Of a DNA stretch of 64,000 nucleotides, positions 18,367 to 26,521 are shown piece by piece (within the stretch, counting starts at the first letter, position 1; every line of letters starts with the position of its first letter). The DNA is taken from assembly GCF_900070325.1 (NCBI RefSeq), contig NZ_LN879430.1, positions 1,915,379 to 1,979,378 on the forward strand, in the 5' to 3' direction. This stretch comes from Herbinix luporum. GTDB lineage: Bacteria; Bacillota; Clostridia; Lachnospirales; Lachnospiraceae. The notes beneath the pieces were generated by a model. It had not been told where the DNA came from, did no database searches, and saw nothing but the letters and a program-made list of their open reading frames with translations. The position numbers and the translations under genes were made by a program.

Positions 18367-18395
18367 ATTATAACAGAAGAAATTGCCAAATGCAA
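18367..18395 (-). promoter_or_regulatory. Predicted promoter of the DUF5688 gene
   Basis: Minus-strand -35 TTGCAT (18390-18395), 17-base spacer, extended -10 TGTTATAAT (core 18367-18372). Downstream in the leader lie the palindromes CTGCCACTGGCAG and TTCCTTAAGGAA. Confidence 0.55.
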
Positions 18396-18456
18396 GTAGA
18401 TTTTTACAAATTTTTACATAACATTTTGGTCAAAATATTGTTTATTTTGCCAAAAT

Positions 18457-19197
18457 CTATGTATCTTTACTAAGAGCAATTAAAACTTGAGACGGTGCAT
18501 AGAAAGTCCACATTAATATTGATGAAATTAAATATATTTTGTTATAAAAAGAAGCTAAATCTAAATAAGAAGATAAATTAAATAATGCCACATTTATATC
18601 ACAAAGAAGGAATAGTATCATACCTATAGCAAGATATCTGATATTTCTTCTATTTTTAAATTTTATAGACAGTTTAAGACTTAAGGCTGTATTGCTTATA
18701 ATAGCAAGAAAATAAAAAATACAAGCTACCAAAAGGCCGTCTATCATAATATTCATTTTCCATAAAAATAGAATTATTGCCAAGCTAATAAAAATTTGAT
18801 AAATAATTTTCTTAAATTCTTTTTTAATAGCTTTATGACCAGTGTTATCAGATATCTGCATATAATGAAGTTCAGTGATACGTAAGCTATGAAAAAGATG
18901 TGCAAGTATAAATGTTAATACACCATAAAAATAATAATCAGAAAGTAGCAAAAACACATCTGATATCAGAGTAAAAAATAGGGCTAATATTAAAAATATA
19001 CTCTGTCTGTCAGCATTTTTTCTGCTTCTTATAAGAACATATAAAAAGCATAGAAGAACAACCGTAAATTTTATATTATTTGATAGTGAGTTGTTTAACA
19101 TAGTGTTATTTAACCCTAGAATATCTAAAAAAAGAAATATCCCATACAATACTAATTGGATGAAAATAAACAGATATTTGAACCATTGCCCTTTCAA
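18457..19197 (-). CDS. Integral membrane protein, possibly YhhN/TMEM86 family
   Basis: A 246-residue protein with about eight hydrophobic segments. Motifs such as LISDVFLLLSDYYFYGVLTF, AHLFHSLRI and a late LLCDINVAL resemble the YhhN/TMEM86 (lysoplasmalogenase) pattern of paired Asp-containing helices, but the match is loose and function is inference. The start is TTG 19197, supported by AAGGTGAT five bases upstream; no ATG in frame is better placed. It lies 26 bases downstream of the GGDEF-EAL gene and may share its transcript. Confidence 0.6.
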   Translation of the reverse strand: MKGQWFKYLFIFIQLVLYGIFLFLDILGLNNTMLNNSLSNNIKFTVVLLCFLYVLIRSRKNADRQSIFLILALFFTLISDVFLLLSDYYFYGVLTFILAHLFHSLRITELHYMQISDNTGHKAIKKEFKKIIYQIFISLAIILFLWKMNIMIDGLLVACIFYFLAIISNTALSLKLSIKFKNRRNIRYLAIGMILFLLCDINVALFNLSSYLDLASFYNKIYLISSILMWTFYAPSQVLIALSKDT

Positions 19198-19223
19198 TTT
19201 GCATCACCTTAGAAGTTCATACC

Positions 19224-20762
19224 TTAGGAATCTATATTTTTTAGAAACTCTTCTGCCTCGTTTTTTTCTAAAGGTTGACTATATAGATACCCTTGGGCCA
19301 TATTACACTTAGATTTTATTAAGAAGTTTTCTTGGTCAAGGCTTTCAACTCCTTCAGCTATTACATTTAGATTTAGATCTTTTGCAAGAGATATGATAGC
19401 CTGAATAATTTTTTGATTACTGTCATCAAGTATATTATCTATTAAACTATTGTCAATCTTAATATTTTTTAAAGGTAAGAGTTTCAAAGAATTTATGGAA
19501 GAATATCCGGTACCAAAATCGTCTAAGGAAAAACTAAGATCAAGTTTTTGCAATTCTTTGATTGTATTAATTGTATAATCAATATCTTCCAAGGCCACAG
19601 CCTCAGTTATTTCCAGTTCAAGTTTTTTGGGATTAATATCTGTTTCTTTAATTACTTCATAAACTGTTTCAATAAAATCATTATCCTTAAACTGCCTTGC
19701 TGATAAATTTATGGCCATATTTATATCATTTCCTAAATCAGACCATTCTTTTAATTGCTGACATGCAGTCAGGAGTACCCATTTACCTATTGGTACCATT
19801 AAACCGGCCTCTTCAGCAAGATCTAAAAATTCACTTGGACTAAGTAAACCCTTTTGGGGATGATTCCAACGGATTAAGGCTTCAAATCCTATTGGTTTTT
19901 TGTTGTTTATATCCATTATGGCTTGATATAGCAGCATAAATTCATTTTTTTCAATTGCCCTGCGAAGTTCTGACTGTATTTCAATTTTATTTGTTAATAT
20001 TTGATTGAAATCTTCCTCATAATAAATATAAGAGTTTTTTCCGCTAATTTTAGACATATACATAGCGGAGTTGGCGTTTTTAACCAAACTCTGTGATGTC
20101 TTTCCATCTTTAGGTGCAAAAGCAATTCCTATATTTACCGAAACAAAATACTCCTTAGTAGACAATATAAAGGGATATGTAAAGACATTATTTACTTTTC
20201 TGATTTTTTCTTCATAGGAAGCCATATCATTTAGGTTTTGAGTTAAAACAACAAACTCATCCCCACCGATACGGGCCAAATAATCGTTCTCATCTAAAAC
20301 CTGCTTAATACGATGGGTTGCATCGATTAAGAGTTCATCACCGTATGAATGACCAAGGGTGTTGTTAACATTTTTTAAATCATCCAAATCTATAATCATC
20401 AGTGCAATAATTTCATCATTACGGAGTGTAAGCATAATGCTATCCAACATTTCATTAAATGCAGTACGATTAGGCAGCTCAGTTAAATAATCAGTATAAG
20501 CCAGCTTCCTAATGCTTTCATTATTTTTATTTAGTTCTTCATAGCGACTAGTTAATGCATCATAAGAAGACAGAGTACTTTGATAGATTGACTCCAATTT
20601 ATTATAATCCATATTCATTTTTTCATTTTCATGGTTTGCCACTGAAAGTTTCTTAGTCAGTTTAACCATTCTGATAAGGACAATTATAAACAGCGACAGT
20701 AGTAAAATTGCTCCTAATATAATCCATATTATAATTGCCTGACCAATAATATTTTTACCCAT
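19224..20762 (-). CDS. GGDEF-EAL protein (c-di-GMP synthesis/breakdown)
   Basis: A 512-residue inner-membrane signalling protein. Start ATG 20762 (MGKNIIGQ) follows GGAGG; an in-frame start seven codons earlier is less likely. One N-terminal membrane helix (about 8-32) leads to a coiled-coil (35-85). The GGDEF domain has an intact catalytic motif GGDEF (166-170), and the EAL domain has EAL (294-296), NLSARQF, DDFGTGYSS, KIDNS and EGVES, so both could be active. The position of the inhibitory RxxD site before GGDEF reads DEND, so product feedback is probably lost. No separate sensor domain is visible. It follows nfnB by 25 bases. Confidence 0.93.
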   Translation of the reverse strand: MGKNIIGQAIIIWIILGAILLLSLFIIVLIRMVKLTKKLSVANHENEKMNMDYNKLESIYQSTLSSYDALTSRYEELNKNNESIRKLAYTDYLTELPNRTAFNEMLDSIMLTLRNDEIIALMIIDLDDLKNVNNTLGHSYGDELLIDATHRIKQVLDENDYLARIGGDEFVVLTQNLNDMASYEEKIRKVNNVFTYPFILSTKEYFVSVNIGIAFAPKDGKTSQSLVKNANSAMYMSKISGKNSYIYYEEDFNQILTNKIEIQSELRRAIEKNEFMLLYQAIMDINNKKPIGFEALIRWNHPQKGLLSPSEFLDLAEEAGLMVPIGKWVLLTACQQLKEWSDLGNDINMAINLSARQFKDNDFIETVYEVIKETDINPKKLELEITEAVALEDIDYTINTIKELQKLDLSFSLDDFGTGYSSINSLKLLPLKNIKIDNSLIDNILDDSNQKIIQAIISLAKDLNLNVIAEGVESLDQENFLIKSKCNMAQGYLYSQPLEKNEAEEFLKNIDS

Positions 20763-20787
20763 AAATCCTCCGTTATAGCCCATATAT

Positions 20788-22176
20788 TTATGAACTTGTT
20801 AATGATAGATATTCATGCATTGCTTTTGCCGCCGCTTTACCGGCACCCATAGCTAATATCACCGTAGCAGAACCGGTAACAGCATCTCCTCCGGCAAAGA
20901 CACCCTTTCTTGAGGTTAATCCTGTGTCTTCATCTGCTATAATACACCCATATTTATTAGTTTTCAATCCTTTTGTTGTTGAAGCTATCAAGGGATTAGG
21001 CCTAGTTCCCAGAGACATAATTACTGTATCTGTATCAAGTATAAAATCTGATCCGTCAACTTCCATAGGTATTCTTCGGCCTGAGGCATCCTCTTCTCCC
21101 AATACCATTTTAACACACCTCATACCCTTAACCCAACCCTTATCATTAATTAATATTTCTTTAGGATTAGTCAAGAATTTAAATTGTATTCCTTCTTCCT
21201 TAGCATGATGGACTTCCTCAATTCTGGCAGGAAGTTCTGCCTCACTCCTTCTATATACTACTGTTACTTGGGCTCCAAGTCTTCTGGCTGTCCTTGCAGC
21301 ATCCATAGCCACATTGCCCCCGCCCACAACCGTAACTTTTTTACCTGTAATAATAGGAGTATCATAATCCTTATCAAATGCCTTCATCAGATTGCTTCTT
21401 GTCAGGTATTCATTGGCTGAAAATACACCATTGGCATTTTCACCGGGTATACCCATGAATTTTGGCAGACCGGCTCCGGATCCAATAAAGACTGCTTCGT
21501 AACCTTCCTTATCTAATAGCTCGTCTATGGTTACGGATTTGCCCACAATTACATTGGTCTCAATTTTTACACCTAAAGCCTTAATATTCTCTATCTCCGG
21601 CTTAACCACAGCTTCCTTAGGCAGCCTAAACTCAGGAATTCCATAAACTAATACCCCTCCCGGTTCATGAAGAGCCTCAAATATGGTTACATCATAACCA
21701 AGCTCAGCCATTTCCTTAGCACAGGTTAAACCTGCAGGTCCCGAACCGATTATGGCAACCTTCCTTCCGTTTTGCTTAGTCCTTGTTGGTCTTATATTAT
21801 TCTCCCTAGCCCAATCTGCAACAAATCTTTCAAGCTTTCCAATGGATACCGGCTCTCCTTTTATACCTCTTATACACTTTTGTTCACATTGGATTTCTTG
21901 TGGACATACTCTACCGCATATGGCAGGAAGGGCAGAATATCTATTAATAATATTAAATGCTTCTTTTATATCCCCCTCTACTATTTTCCCAATAAAGCCG
22001 GGAATATCAATAGATACGGGACATCCTTGAACACATTTGGGATTTTTACATTGTAAGCAACGGGCTGATTCAGCTTGTGCTTCATTATAAGTATACCCAA
22101 AACATACCTCTTCAAAATTATTTATTCTAATGTCCGGATTCTGTTCTCTTACCGGAACCCTTTTTAGCATATTCAC
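20788..22176 (-). CDS. nfnB: NfnB, large subunit of NADH-dependent reduced ferredoxin:NADP+ oxidoreductase
   Basis: A GltD-like flavoprotein of about 462 residues. It carries N-terminal Cys motifs for two 4Fe-4S clusters (CLQCKNPKCVQGCPVSIDIP and CGRVCPQEIQCEQKCIRG), then FAD (GSGPAGLTCAKEMAELGYDV) and NADPH (GGGNVAMDAARTARRLGA) binding motifs. Alone it is often called glutamate synthase small subunit, but no large glutamate synthase is near and NfnA is directly upstream. The pair fits the electron-bifurcating NfnAB transhydrogenase of clostridia, linking ferredoxin and NADH to NADPH. GTG 22176 is preferred (AGGAGG 11 bases upstream); ATG 22170 and ATG 22185 are alternatives. Confidence 0.93.
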   Translation of the reverse strand: MNMLKRVPVREQNPDIRINNFEEVCFGYTYNEAQAESARCLQCKNPKCVQGCPVSIDIPGFIGKIVEGDIKEAFNIINRYSALPAICGRVCPQEIQCEQKCIRGIKGEPVSIGKLERFVADWARENNIRPTRTKQNGRKVAIIGSGPAGLTCAKEMAELGYDVTIFEALHEPGGVLVYGIPEFRLPKEAVVKPEIENIKALGVKIETNVIVGKSVTIDELLDKEGYEAVFIGSGAGLPKFMGIPGENANGVFSANEYLTRSNLMKAFDKDYDTPIITGKKVTVVGGGNVAMDAARTARRLGAQVTVVYRRSEAELPARIEEVHHAKEEGIQFKFLTNPKEILINDKGWVKGMRCVKMVLGEEDASGRRIPMEVDGSDFILDTDTVIMSLGTRPNPLIASTTKGLKTNKYGCIIADEDTGLTSRKGVFAGGDAVTGSATVILAMGAGKAAAKAMHEYLSLTSS

Positions 22177-22209
22177 TATATACATATCCTCCTAAATATA
22201 AGTATATAA

Positions 22210-23112
22210 TTAGTCTTCATGACATTGACAACCCTTATGGTGATGGCTATCTCCTTCTTTGTCACGAAGAAGCTTTTTTCCCTCCTGGGTTTTATACATG
22301 GAAAGACGATTTATGGCTTCATCAAAATCAACCATATGTCCGTCAAACTCCGGGCCGTCCACACAAGCAAACTTAACCTCATTACCTATGGTAAGCCTGC
22401 ATGCTCCACACATACCGGTACCGTCCACCATAATGGGATTCATGCTTACTATTGTTTTTATATTTAACTCCTTAGTTAGGATACATACATACTTCATCAT
22501 AATCATAGGGCCAATGGCAACAACAATATCATAATGCAGTCCTTGGTTTTGTATAAGCTCTTTAATGCAGTCGTTAACATTTCCTTTCATGCCGTAAGTA
22601 CCGTCATCAGTTGTTATATAAAGATTCTTGGCATATTGTCTGATAGGCTCCTCTAGAATAATAAGCTCTTTACTTCTTGCTCCAATTATACAATCAACAT
22701 CATAGCCATTTTCTTTCATCCATTTTACCTGGGGATATACCGGTGCCGCTCCTACACCTCCAGCAACAAAAAGCACTTTCTTTTTACTTAATTCTTCCTT
22801 TGACATACCCATAAGCTCAGAGGGTTTTCCTAATGGCCCGGTAAAATCACGAAATGCTTCTCCAACTTGGTGTTTTGCCATTCGTTTTGTTGAGCTTCCC
22901 AGGGCTTGAAAAACAATTGTAACTGTGCCTTCTTCTCTGTCATAATCGCATATGGTTAAGGGGATACGTTCTCCCTTTTCATCTATCTTAAGTATAATAA
23001 ATTGTCCCGGCAAGCAGTGGGAGGCAACCCTAGGTGCTTTTATATCCATCAGATAAATTTTATCCGCTAGTTTTTCTTTTCTTGTTATTACATATGTATA
23101 ATTATTTGTCAT
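22210..23112 (-). CDS. nfnA: NfnA, small FAD/NAD-binding subunit of the NADPH-forming ferredoxin oxidoreductase
   Basis: A 300-residue ferredoxin-NADP+ reductase-type subunit, also labelled sulfide dehydrogenase beta or dihydroorotate dehydrogenase electron-transfer-like. Visible are the FAD motif (ERIPLTICDYDREEGTVTIV), the NAD-binding GGVGAAPVYPQVKW and a 2Fe-2S motif GTGMCGACRLTIGNEVKFAC near residues 225-245. The C-terminus is His/Cys-rich (HHHKGCQCHE). The gene starts the nfnAB unit; ATG 23112 follows AGAGG. In the known enzyme this subunit oxidises NADH and passes electrons to NfnB. Confidence 0.93.
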   Translation of the reverse strand: MTNNYTYVITRKEKLADKIYLMDIKAPRVASHCLPGQFIILKIDEKGERIPLTICDYDREEGTVTIVFQALGSSTKRMAKHQVGEAFRDFTGPLGKPSELMGMSKEELSKKKVLFVAGGVGAAPVYPQVKWMKENGYDVDCIIGARSKELIILEEPIRQYAKNLYITTDDGTYGMKGNVNDCIKELIQNQGLHYDIVVAIGPMIMMKYVCILTKELNIKTIVSMNPIMVDGTGMCGACRLTIGNEVKFACVDGPEFDGHMVDFDEAINRLSMYKTQEGKKLLRDKEGDSHHHKGCQCHED

Positions 23113-23255
23113 TTACAAAACCTCTTTTACTGCATAATTACAAATAAATATTTTAGCTTATATTATAGAATATATATACTAAAAAATCCAGTCCATTTTA
23201 TATTAACAAAATATTATACTTACTTTTGACTTTAAAAATTTACTTGACAGTAGAT

Positions 23256-23301
23256 AAAAGAGACTGTCTCCATAATTATAAAATATAGTGGTTACAGTCT
23301 C
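23256..23301 (-). terminator. Terminator after the HD-domain gene
   Basis: Stem GAGACTGT (23260-23267) with ACAGTCTC (23294-23301) directly after the stop; TTTTATC follows on the minus strand. Confidence 0.75.
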
Positions 23302-23307
23302 CTTAAA

Positions 23308-23934
23308 CTATACTAAAGTCTTTAATTTATCCAAAAATTCCTTATAATTTTTTATCTCTGCCTCCTTGTCAACACCAATTCTGCCCAAGCGATCACATCT
23401 ACATAACAAGGCAATATCATGTATGTCTACATCTTTTACCATTTGTCTAGGGTTTCCGAAAGGTAGTCCTTTTAATACATATAGCATATGCATATGGTAT
23501 TTAACCATTAAGCATACTTTCTTAATAAAATCCTCATCATTTGTATACTCCTCTAAAAATTCTTTACTTATTTTAGCCCCTAGCTCATCATGATCATAGG
23601 AAGTAATTCTGCCTTTTCTAACCTTTGTAGTGTCCGGTTTTCCTATGTCATGAAGAAGGGCTGCCCACATAAATGCTTTGCTATGGCTGCTTTGGTCTTT
23701 TACCTTAGCTGCTTCATCCACCACCATCATAGTATGATTCCACACATTCCCCTCAGGGTGATATTTTTTTGATTGCTCTACATTCTTTAGTTTCTTAAGC
23801 AAGTTTAGAGGATATATATCCAATTCCTTATCTAGACTGTTAAAATACCCTGAAGGAGCAATATCCTCCAATAAATGCTTATTTAACTCTTCAAAAGTAA
23901 TAAGGTTTATAGTTCCACTTAACTTAGACATCAT
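23308..23934 (-). CDS. HD-domain protein, related to the HD part of tRNA nucleotidyltransferases
   Basis: A 208-residue HD-superfamily protein. The metal-binding set is visible: His in GNVWNHTMMVV, the HD doublet in LLHDIGKPDTT, then the His in YDHDELGA and MVKYHMHMLY. The surrounding sequence (GKPDTTKVRKGRITSYDHDELGA) resembles the C-terminal HD domain of bacterial CCA-adding enzymes, yet no nucleotidyltransferase domain is present. A phosphohydrolase or phosphodiesterase role is inference. Two ATGs in tandem (23934 and 23931) start it; the ribosome site is weak. The upstream frame of a short basic ORF runs into this start, suggesting coupling. Confidence 0.8.
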   Translation of the reverse strand: MMSKLSGTINLITFEELNKHLLEDIAPSGYFNSLDKELDIYPLNLLKKLKNVEQSKKYHPEGNVWNHTMMVVDEAAKVKDQSSHSKAFMWAALLHDIGKPDTTKVRKGRITSYDHDELGAKISKEFLEEYTNDEDFIKKVCLMVKYHMHMLYVLKGLPFGNPRQMVKDVDIHDIALLCRCDRLGRIGVDKEAEIKNYKEFLDKLKTLV

Positions 23935-24059
23935 TATGCTCTATAGACTTCCTTTTTGCATTTTTATTCTTTTGCTGATTTTCCCTAGTTATGGGGGTCT
24001 GTCCATTAGCCTTTTGAATCCTGGCTCTTTTATTATCTGGTTGAGAATCCTTAGGCATT
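23924..24059 (-). pseudogene. Short basic ORF that appears frameshifted (24 codons, or 44 after a +1 shift)
   Basis: ATG 24059 has an excellent ribosome site (AAGGAGG, six bases before the ATG). The frame reads MPKDSQPDNKRARIQKANGQ and then stops at TAG 23985. A single-base +1 shift at a run of five C (about 23993-23997) would continue with TRENQQKNKNAKRKSIEHND and end at TAA 23924, inside the start of the HD gene. Total length would be about 44 residues, strongly basic. It may be a recent frameshift, a sequencing error or programmed shifting. I do not recognise the family. Confidence 0.4.
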
Positions 24060-24196
24060 ATAACCTCCTTATAAAATAGTTAACATTTGCTTTACAATAG
24101 ATAGTATAGGCAAAAGCTTATTTCCTATGCTTTTTGCCTCCATCAAATTAACTTTTAATTTGGCATAGAAACTTAAGTCTGGTAGATACTATTATT

Positions 24197-24604
24197 ATGG
24201 TAAAAAATTTTCTAAAAAACTTCATGACATGTGGGTTATGCGGATGGTTTCTTGAGTGTTTTTGGACAGGATTAAATTCCATTAAAAAATGGAAAATGAA
24301 TGATAGAACCCTGTCCTGCCGCACTTCTGTATGGATGTTTCCTATATATGGAATGGCCGCCTGTTTATCTCCTATTTGTTCTAGGTTGCAAAAAAGGAAT
24401 GCTCTCTTAAGAGGAGGTGTATATGCCCTATTAATTTATCTAACAGAATACACAACCGGTGTAATTCTGAAAAAATATAGAGCATGTCCTTGGGATTACA
24501 GTAAGTCAAAATATAATATTAAGGGTGTTATCCGTTTTGATTATGCACCGGTTTGGTTTTTTACCGGATTATTATTTGAAAAAATTCTTTTCCGGAAGTA
24601 CTAA
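24197..24604 (+). CDS. Putative PF06541 (ABC-transporter type IV-like) membrane protein
   Basis: A 135-residue protein with about four membrane segments. The motifs CGLCGWFLECFWTGL at the N-terminus, LTEYTTGVILKK, CPWDYSKSKYNIKGVIRFDY and APVWFFTGLLFEKI match the small membrane family PF06541, labelled putative ABC transporter permease. That label is historical; no ATPase is nearby and transport is unproven. The ribosome site before ATG 24197 is weak. It stands alone between the frameshifted ORF and the Fur gene. Confidence 0.75.
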   Translation: MVKNFLKNFMTCGLCGWFLECFWTGLNSIKKWKMNDRTLSCRTSVWMFPIYGMAACLSPICSRLQKRNALLRGGVYALLIYLTEYTTGVILKKYRACPWDYSKSKYNIKGVIRFDYAPVWFFTGLLFEKILFRKY

Positions 24605-24773
24605 GCTTATAGACATTCCTAATTAAGTTTTAAATGGAATGTCTTTTTAAATGCCCTTCACAAATTTATATATCCCATATTATAAGATATTGAAAAAGCC
24701 GGTCTTGAATCAGTACTAAAAAAGATATATACTATAATTTGTATTTTACTAAAGCTGTTAAGAAGGTGAGCCT

Positions 24774-25178
24774 ATGCAGAAGGTGCGAAATACCAGACAA
24801 AGACAGGTAATAATGTCTATACTAAAAGAGGCAGATCGTCCCCTGTCTATAAATGAAATTTATAATTTAATCATTGATAAACTTCCTAGAATAGCAAAAT
24901 CAACCATATATCGAAATATTGATCTTTTGCTTGAACAGAATTTAATCGAAAAATACTATTTTAATGATAACGAAGTATTTTATCGCTTTAAAGAAGACAA
25001 AAATAATCACACCCATTTTTTAATATGTGATGACTGTAAAGAAGTCTATAATCTAAAACATTGTCCTATGAGAGAAATTGAAGACTCTATTAAAGCTGAA
25101 GGCTTTATTGTTAAGGATCATCAAATTCAAATTACAGGTATATGTAAAAAATGTGCCGGTAATCACCAAGATATTTAA
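24774..25178 (+). CDS. Fur-family transcriptional regulator
   Basis: A 134-residue metal- or peroxide-responsive repressor. The N-terminal winged helix is clear (TRQRQVIMSILKEADRPLSI, then RIAKSTIYRNIDLLLEQNLI). The C-terminal half carries HTHFLICDDCKEVY, CPMREIE and GICKKCAG, giving the two CxxC pairs of the structural zinc site, and the metal-sensing His cluster. The subgroup (Fur, Zur or PerR) cannot be decided by eye. Start ATG 24774 follows AAGGTGAGC. No adjacent transporter or catalase gene reveals its target; the nearby lipoprotein is convergent. Confidence 0.9.
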   Translation: MQKVRNTRQRQVIMSILKEADRPLSINEIYNLIIDKLPRIAKSTIYRNIDLLLEQNLIEKYYFNDNEVFYRFKEDKNNHTHFLICDDCKEVYNLKHCPMREIEDSIKAEGFIVKDHQIQITGICKKCAGNHQDI

Positions 25179-25196
25179 ACAAATAAATCCATAATT

Positions 25197-25231
25197 AAAA
25201 TCCTTCCGTATATATGCGGAAGGATTTTTTT
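25197..25231 (+). terminator. Bidirectional terminator between the Fur gene and the Thr/Asn-rich lipoprotein
   Basis: Stem AAAATCCTTCCG (25197-25208) with CGGAAGGATTTT (25217-25228) and a T run on the plus strand. It also serves the convergent lipoprotein gene on the minus strand. Confidence 0.9.
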
Positions 25232-25244
25232 AATATAATTATTT

Positions 25245-25592
25245 TTATGGAGTATTGTTATTCCCTGTTGTACCATTGGTATCTGTGTTTGTGCCCGTAT
25301 CGTCTGTAATATCTCCGTTATTTGCTCCTGTTCCATTTGTATCATCGGTACCATTGTTTGTTCCGTTAGTAGTGTCATTTGTCCCGTTAGTAGTGTCATT
25401 TGTTCCGTTATTAGTACCGTTTGTTGTATCGTTAGTATCATTTGTTGTATCATCTGTTTCATCATCCAAAGTATTATCGGTACCTGTATTGTTGCCCGAA
25501 TTATTAGTATTTCCTTCTTTATCGGCACATGCAGTGAAGGTAAACATAATGACACAGCATAGGGCTATAAATATGCCTAATCTTCTTTTCAT
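25245..25592 (-). CDS. Thr/Asn/Gly/Asp-rich repetitive lipoprotein
   Basis: A 115-residue protein. Signal peptide MKRRLGIFIALCCVIMFTF with lipobox TFTAC, followed by almost pure low-complexity sequence of T, N, G and D with repeated NDTTNGT units and no hydrophobic core. It is therefore probably a flexible surface or linker-like lipoprotein without enzymatic activity. Start ATG 25592 has the site GGAGG. The DNA contains a 21-base tandem repeat (25360-25401), suggesting length change by slippage. A longer overlapping antisense or alternate frame exists but has no independent support. Confidence 0.7.
   Translation of the reverse strand: MKRRLGIFIALCCVIMFTFTACADKEGNTNNSGNNTGTDNTLDDETDDTTNDTNDTTNGTNNGTNDTTNGTNDTTNGTNNGTDDTNGTGANNGDITDDTGTNTDTNGTTGNNNTP
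25360..25410. repeat. 21-base tandem repeat in the lipoprotein gene
   Basis: Two copies of GTYCCGTTAGTAGTGTCATTT (25360-25380 and 25381-25401, one mismatch) and the start of a third. It encodes NDTTNGT on the minus strand. Confidence 0.9.
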
Positions 25593-25720
25593 GGATACTC
25601 CTCCTAGATATTTAATTATTTCATCTTACTCGCTTAGTATTCCACCAATTGTATCTTTTATTCATATATATACCCTTATACATATGTCATATTATATTAT
25701 CTAAGTAAAGGAAAAAAATT

Positions 25721-26497
25721 TTATAAAAATTCTGTCATATCTTTTCTAAATCGCAAGGGAAGATTATTTCTTTGTAACTTTGGGTTAATTCTTTCTTTAA
25801 TGGCTATATTTTCAAAAAAAATCTTCCACAAATCCTGATATTCATCACTATCATTTTTTAACAGATCATATAAATCCAAATCCATATCAGAAATTTTGGT
25901 AACAATCCAAGGTTTTTGTGGAATGTGTAGGGTACATATATTACGTAGTTTGTCAAAAATAACAAACTTTTCCTTGGGCAGTCTATCTGCAAAATGAGGT
26001 GTTATAAGAGTTAGTATATTATTTTTTGGTTCAATTATTGCTGCCAAAATTTCATTCTCCACTTCAGTAAACCGAACAAAACCTAAAAAGTGATGAACTT
26101 CATTATATACATTACTGTTTATTTTAAAAACACGATTTACCACATCATTATTCAAATGATTTACTATATCCCTGCCAATATGAAATGCTAAAATCAAAAA
26201 TCTATAAATCAAATCTCCTTTTTGATGATAATTTGATAAAGCTACCCTGCATACCATTTCATATATTTCCTTAGATAACTTTTGCTTAATTGAGCGGGAT
26301 ACTTTCATGGCTTTACCAAGGTCTGTATTAACATTAATATAGTCTGAAAATAATTCCATATTTGAATAATTATTACTCTCAGACTGTTCTTCAATCTTCA
26401 CATTAGCATGGCCATATCCCGAGTTCCAAGCCTGGTAAATTGCTGTAAAAATACCATCTATACTATTTTCACATAAAAAAATTTTAACATTATTCAT
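25721..26497 (-). CDS. TIGR03915-type putative DNA metabolism protein (without UDG domain)
   Basis: A 258-residue protein that starts NNVKIFLCENSIDGIFTAIY, the signature of the TIGR03915/DUF4130 family. It is always found with a radical-SAM partner, which here is the gene directly upstream (24-base gap). HFLGFVRF, EILAAIIEPKNNIL and HFADRLP are further family motifs. In some relatives this domain is fused to a uracil-DNA glycosylase; here the protein ends at about the domain boundary and no UDG gene is nearby. The reaction is unknown; DNA repair or modification has been proposed for the family. Confidence 0.85.
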   Translation of the reverse strand: MNNVKIFLCENSIDGIFTAIYQAWNSGYGHANVKIEEQSESNNYSNMELFSDYINVNTDLGKAMKVSRSIKQKLSKEIYEMVCRVALSNYHQKGDLIYRFLILAFHIGRDIVNHLNNDVVNRVFKINSNVYNEVHHFLGFVRFTEVENEILAAIIEPKNNILTLITPHFADRLPKEKFVIFDKLRNICTLHIPQKPWIVTKISDMDLDLYDLLKNDSDEYQDLWKIFFENIAIKERINPKLQRNNLPLRFRKDMTEFL

Positions 26498-26521
26498 GGA
26501 TTACCTCACAATATATTCAAT

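Noticed and set aside
20788..22176. Glutamate synthase small subunit
   Set aside because: No large glutamate synthase subunit is present, while NfnA is directly upstream; NfnB fits better.
25175..25555. Met/Gln/Ile-rich minus-strand frame inside the Thr/Asn-rich lipoprotein
   Set aside because: It is the shifted frame of the repeat region. The repeats give long artefactual frames; the lipobox frame has the ribosome site.
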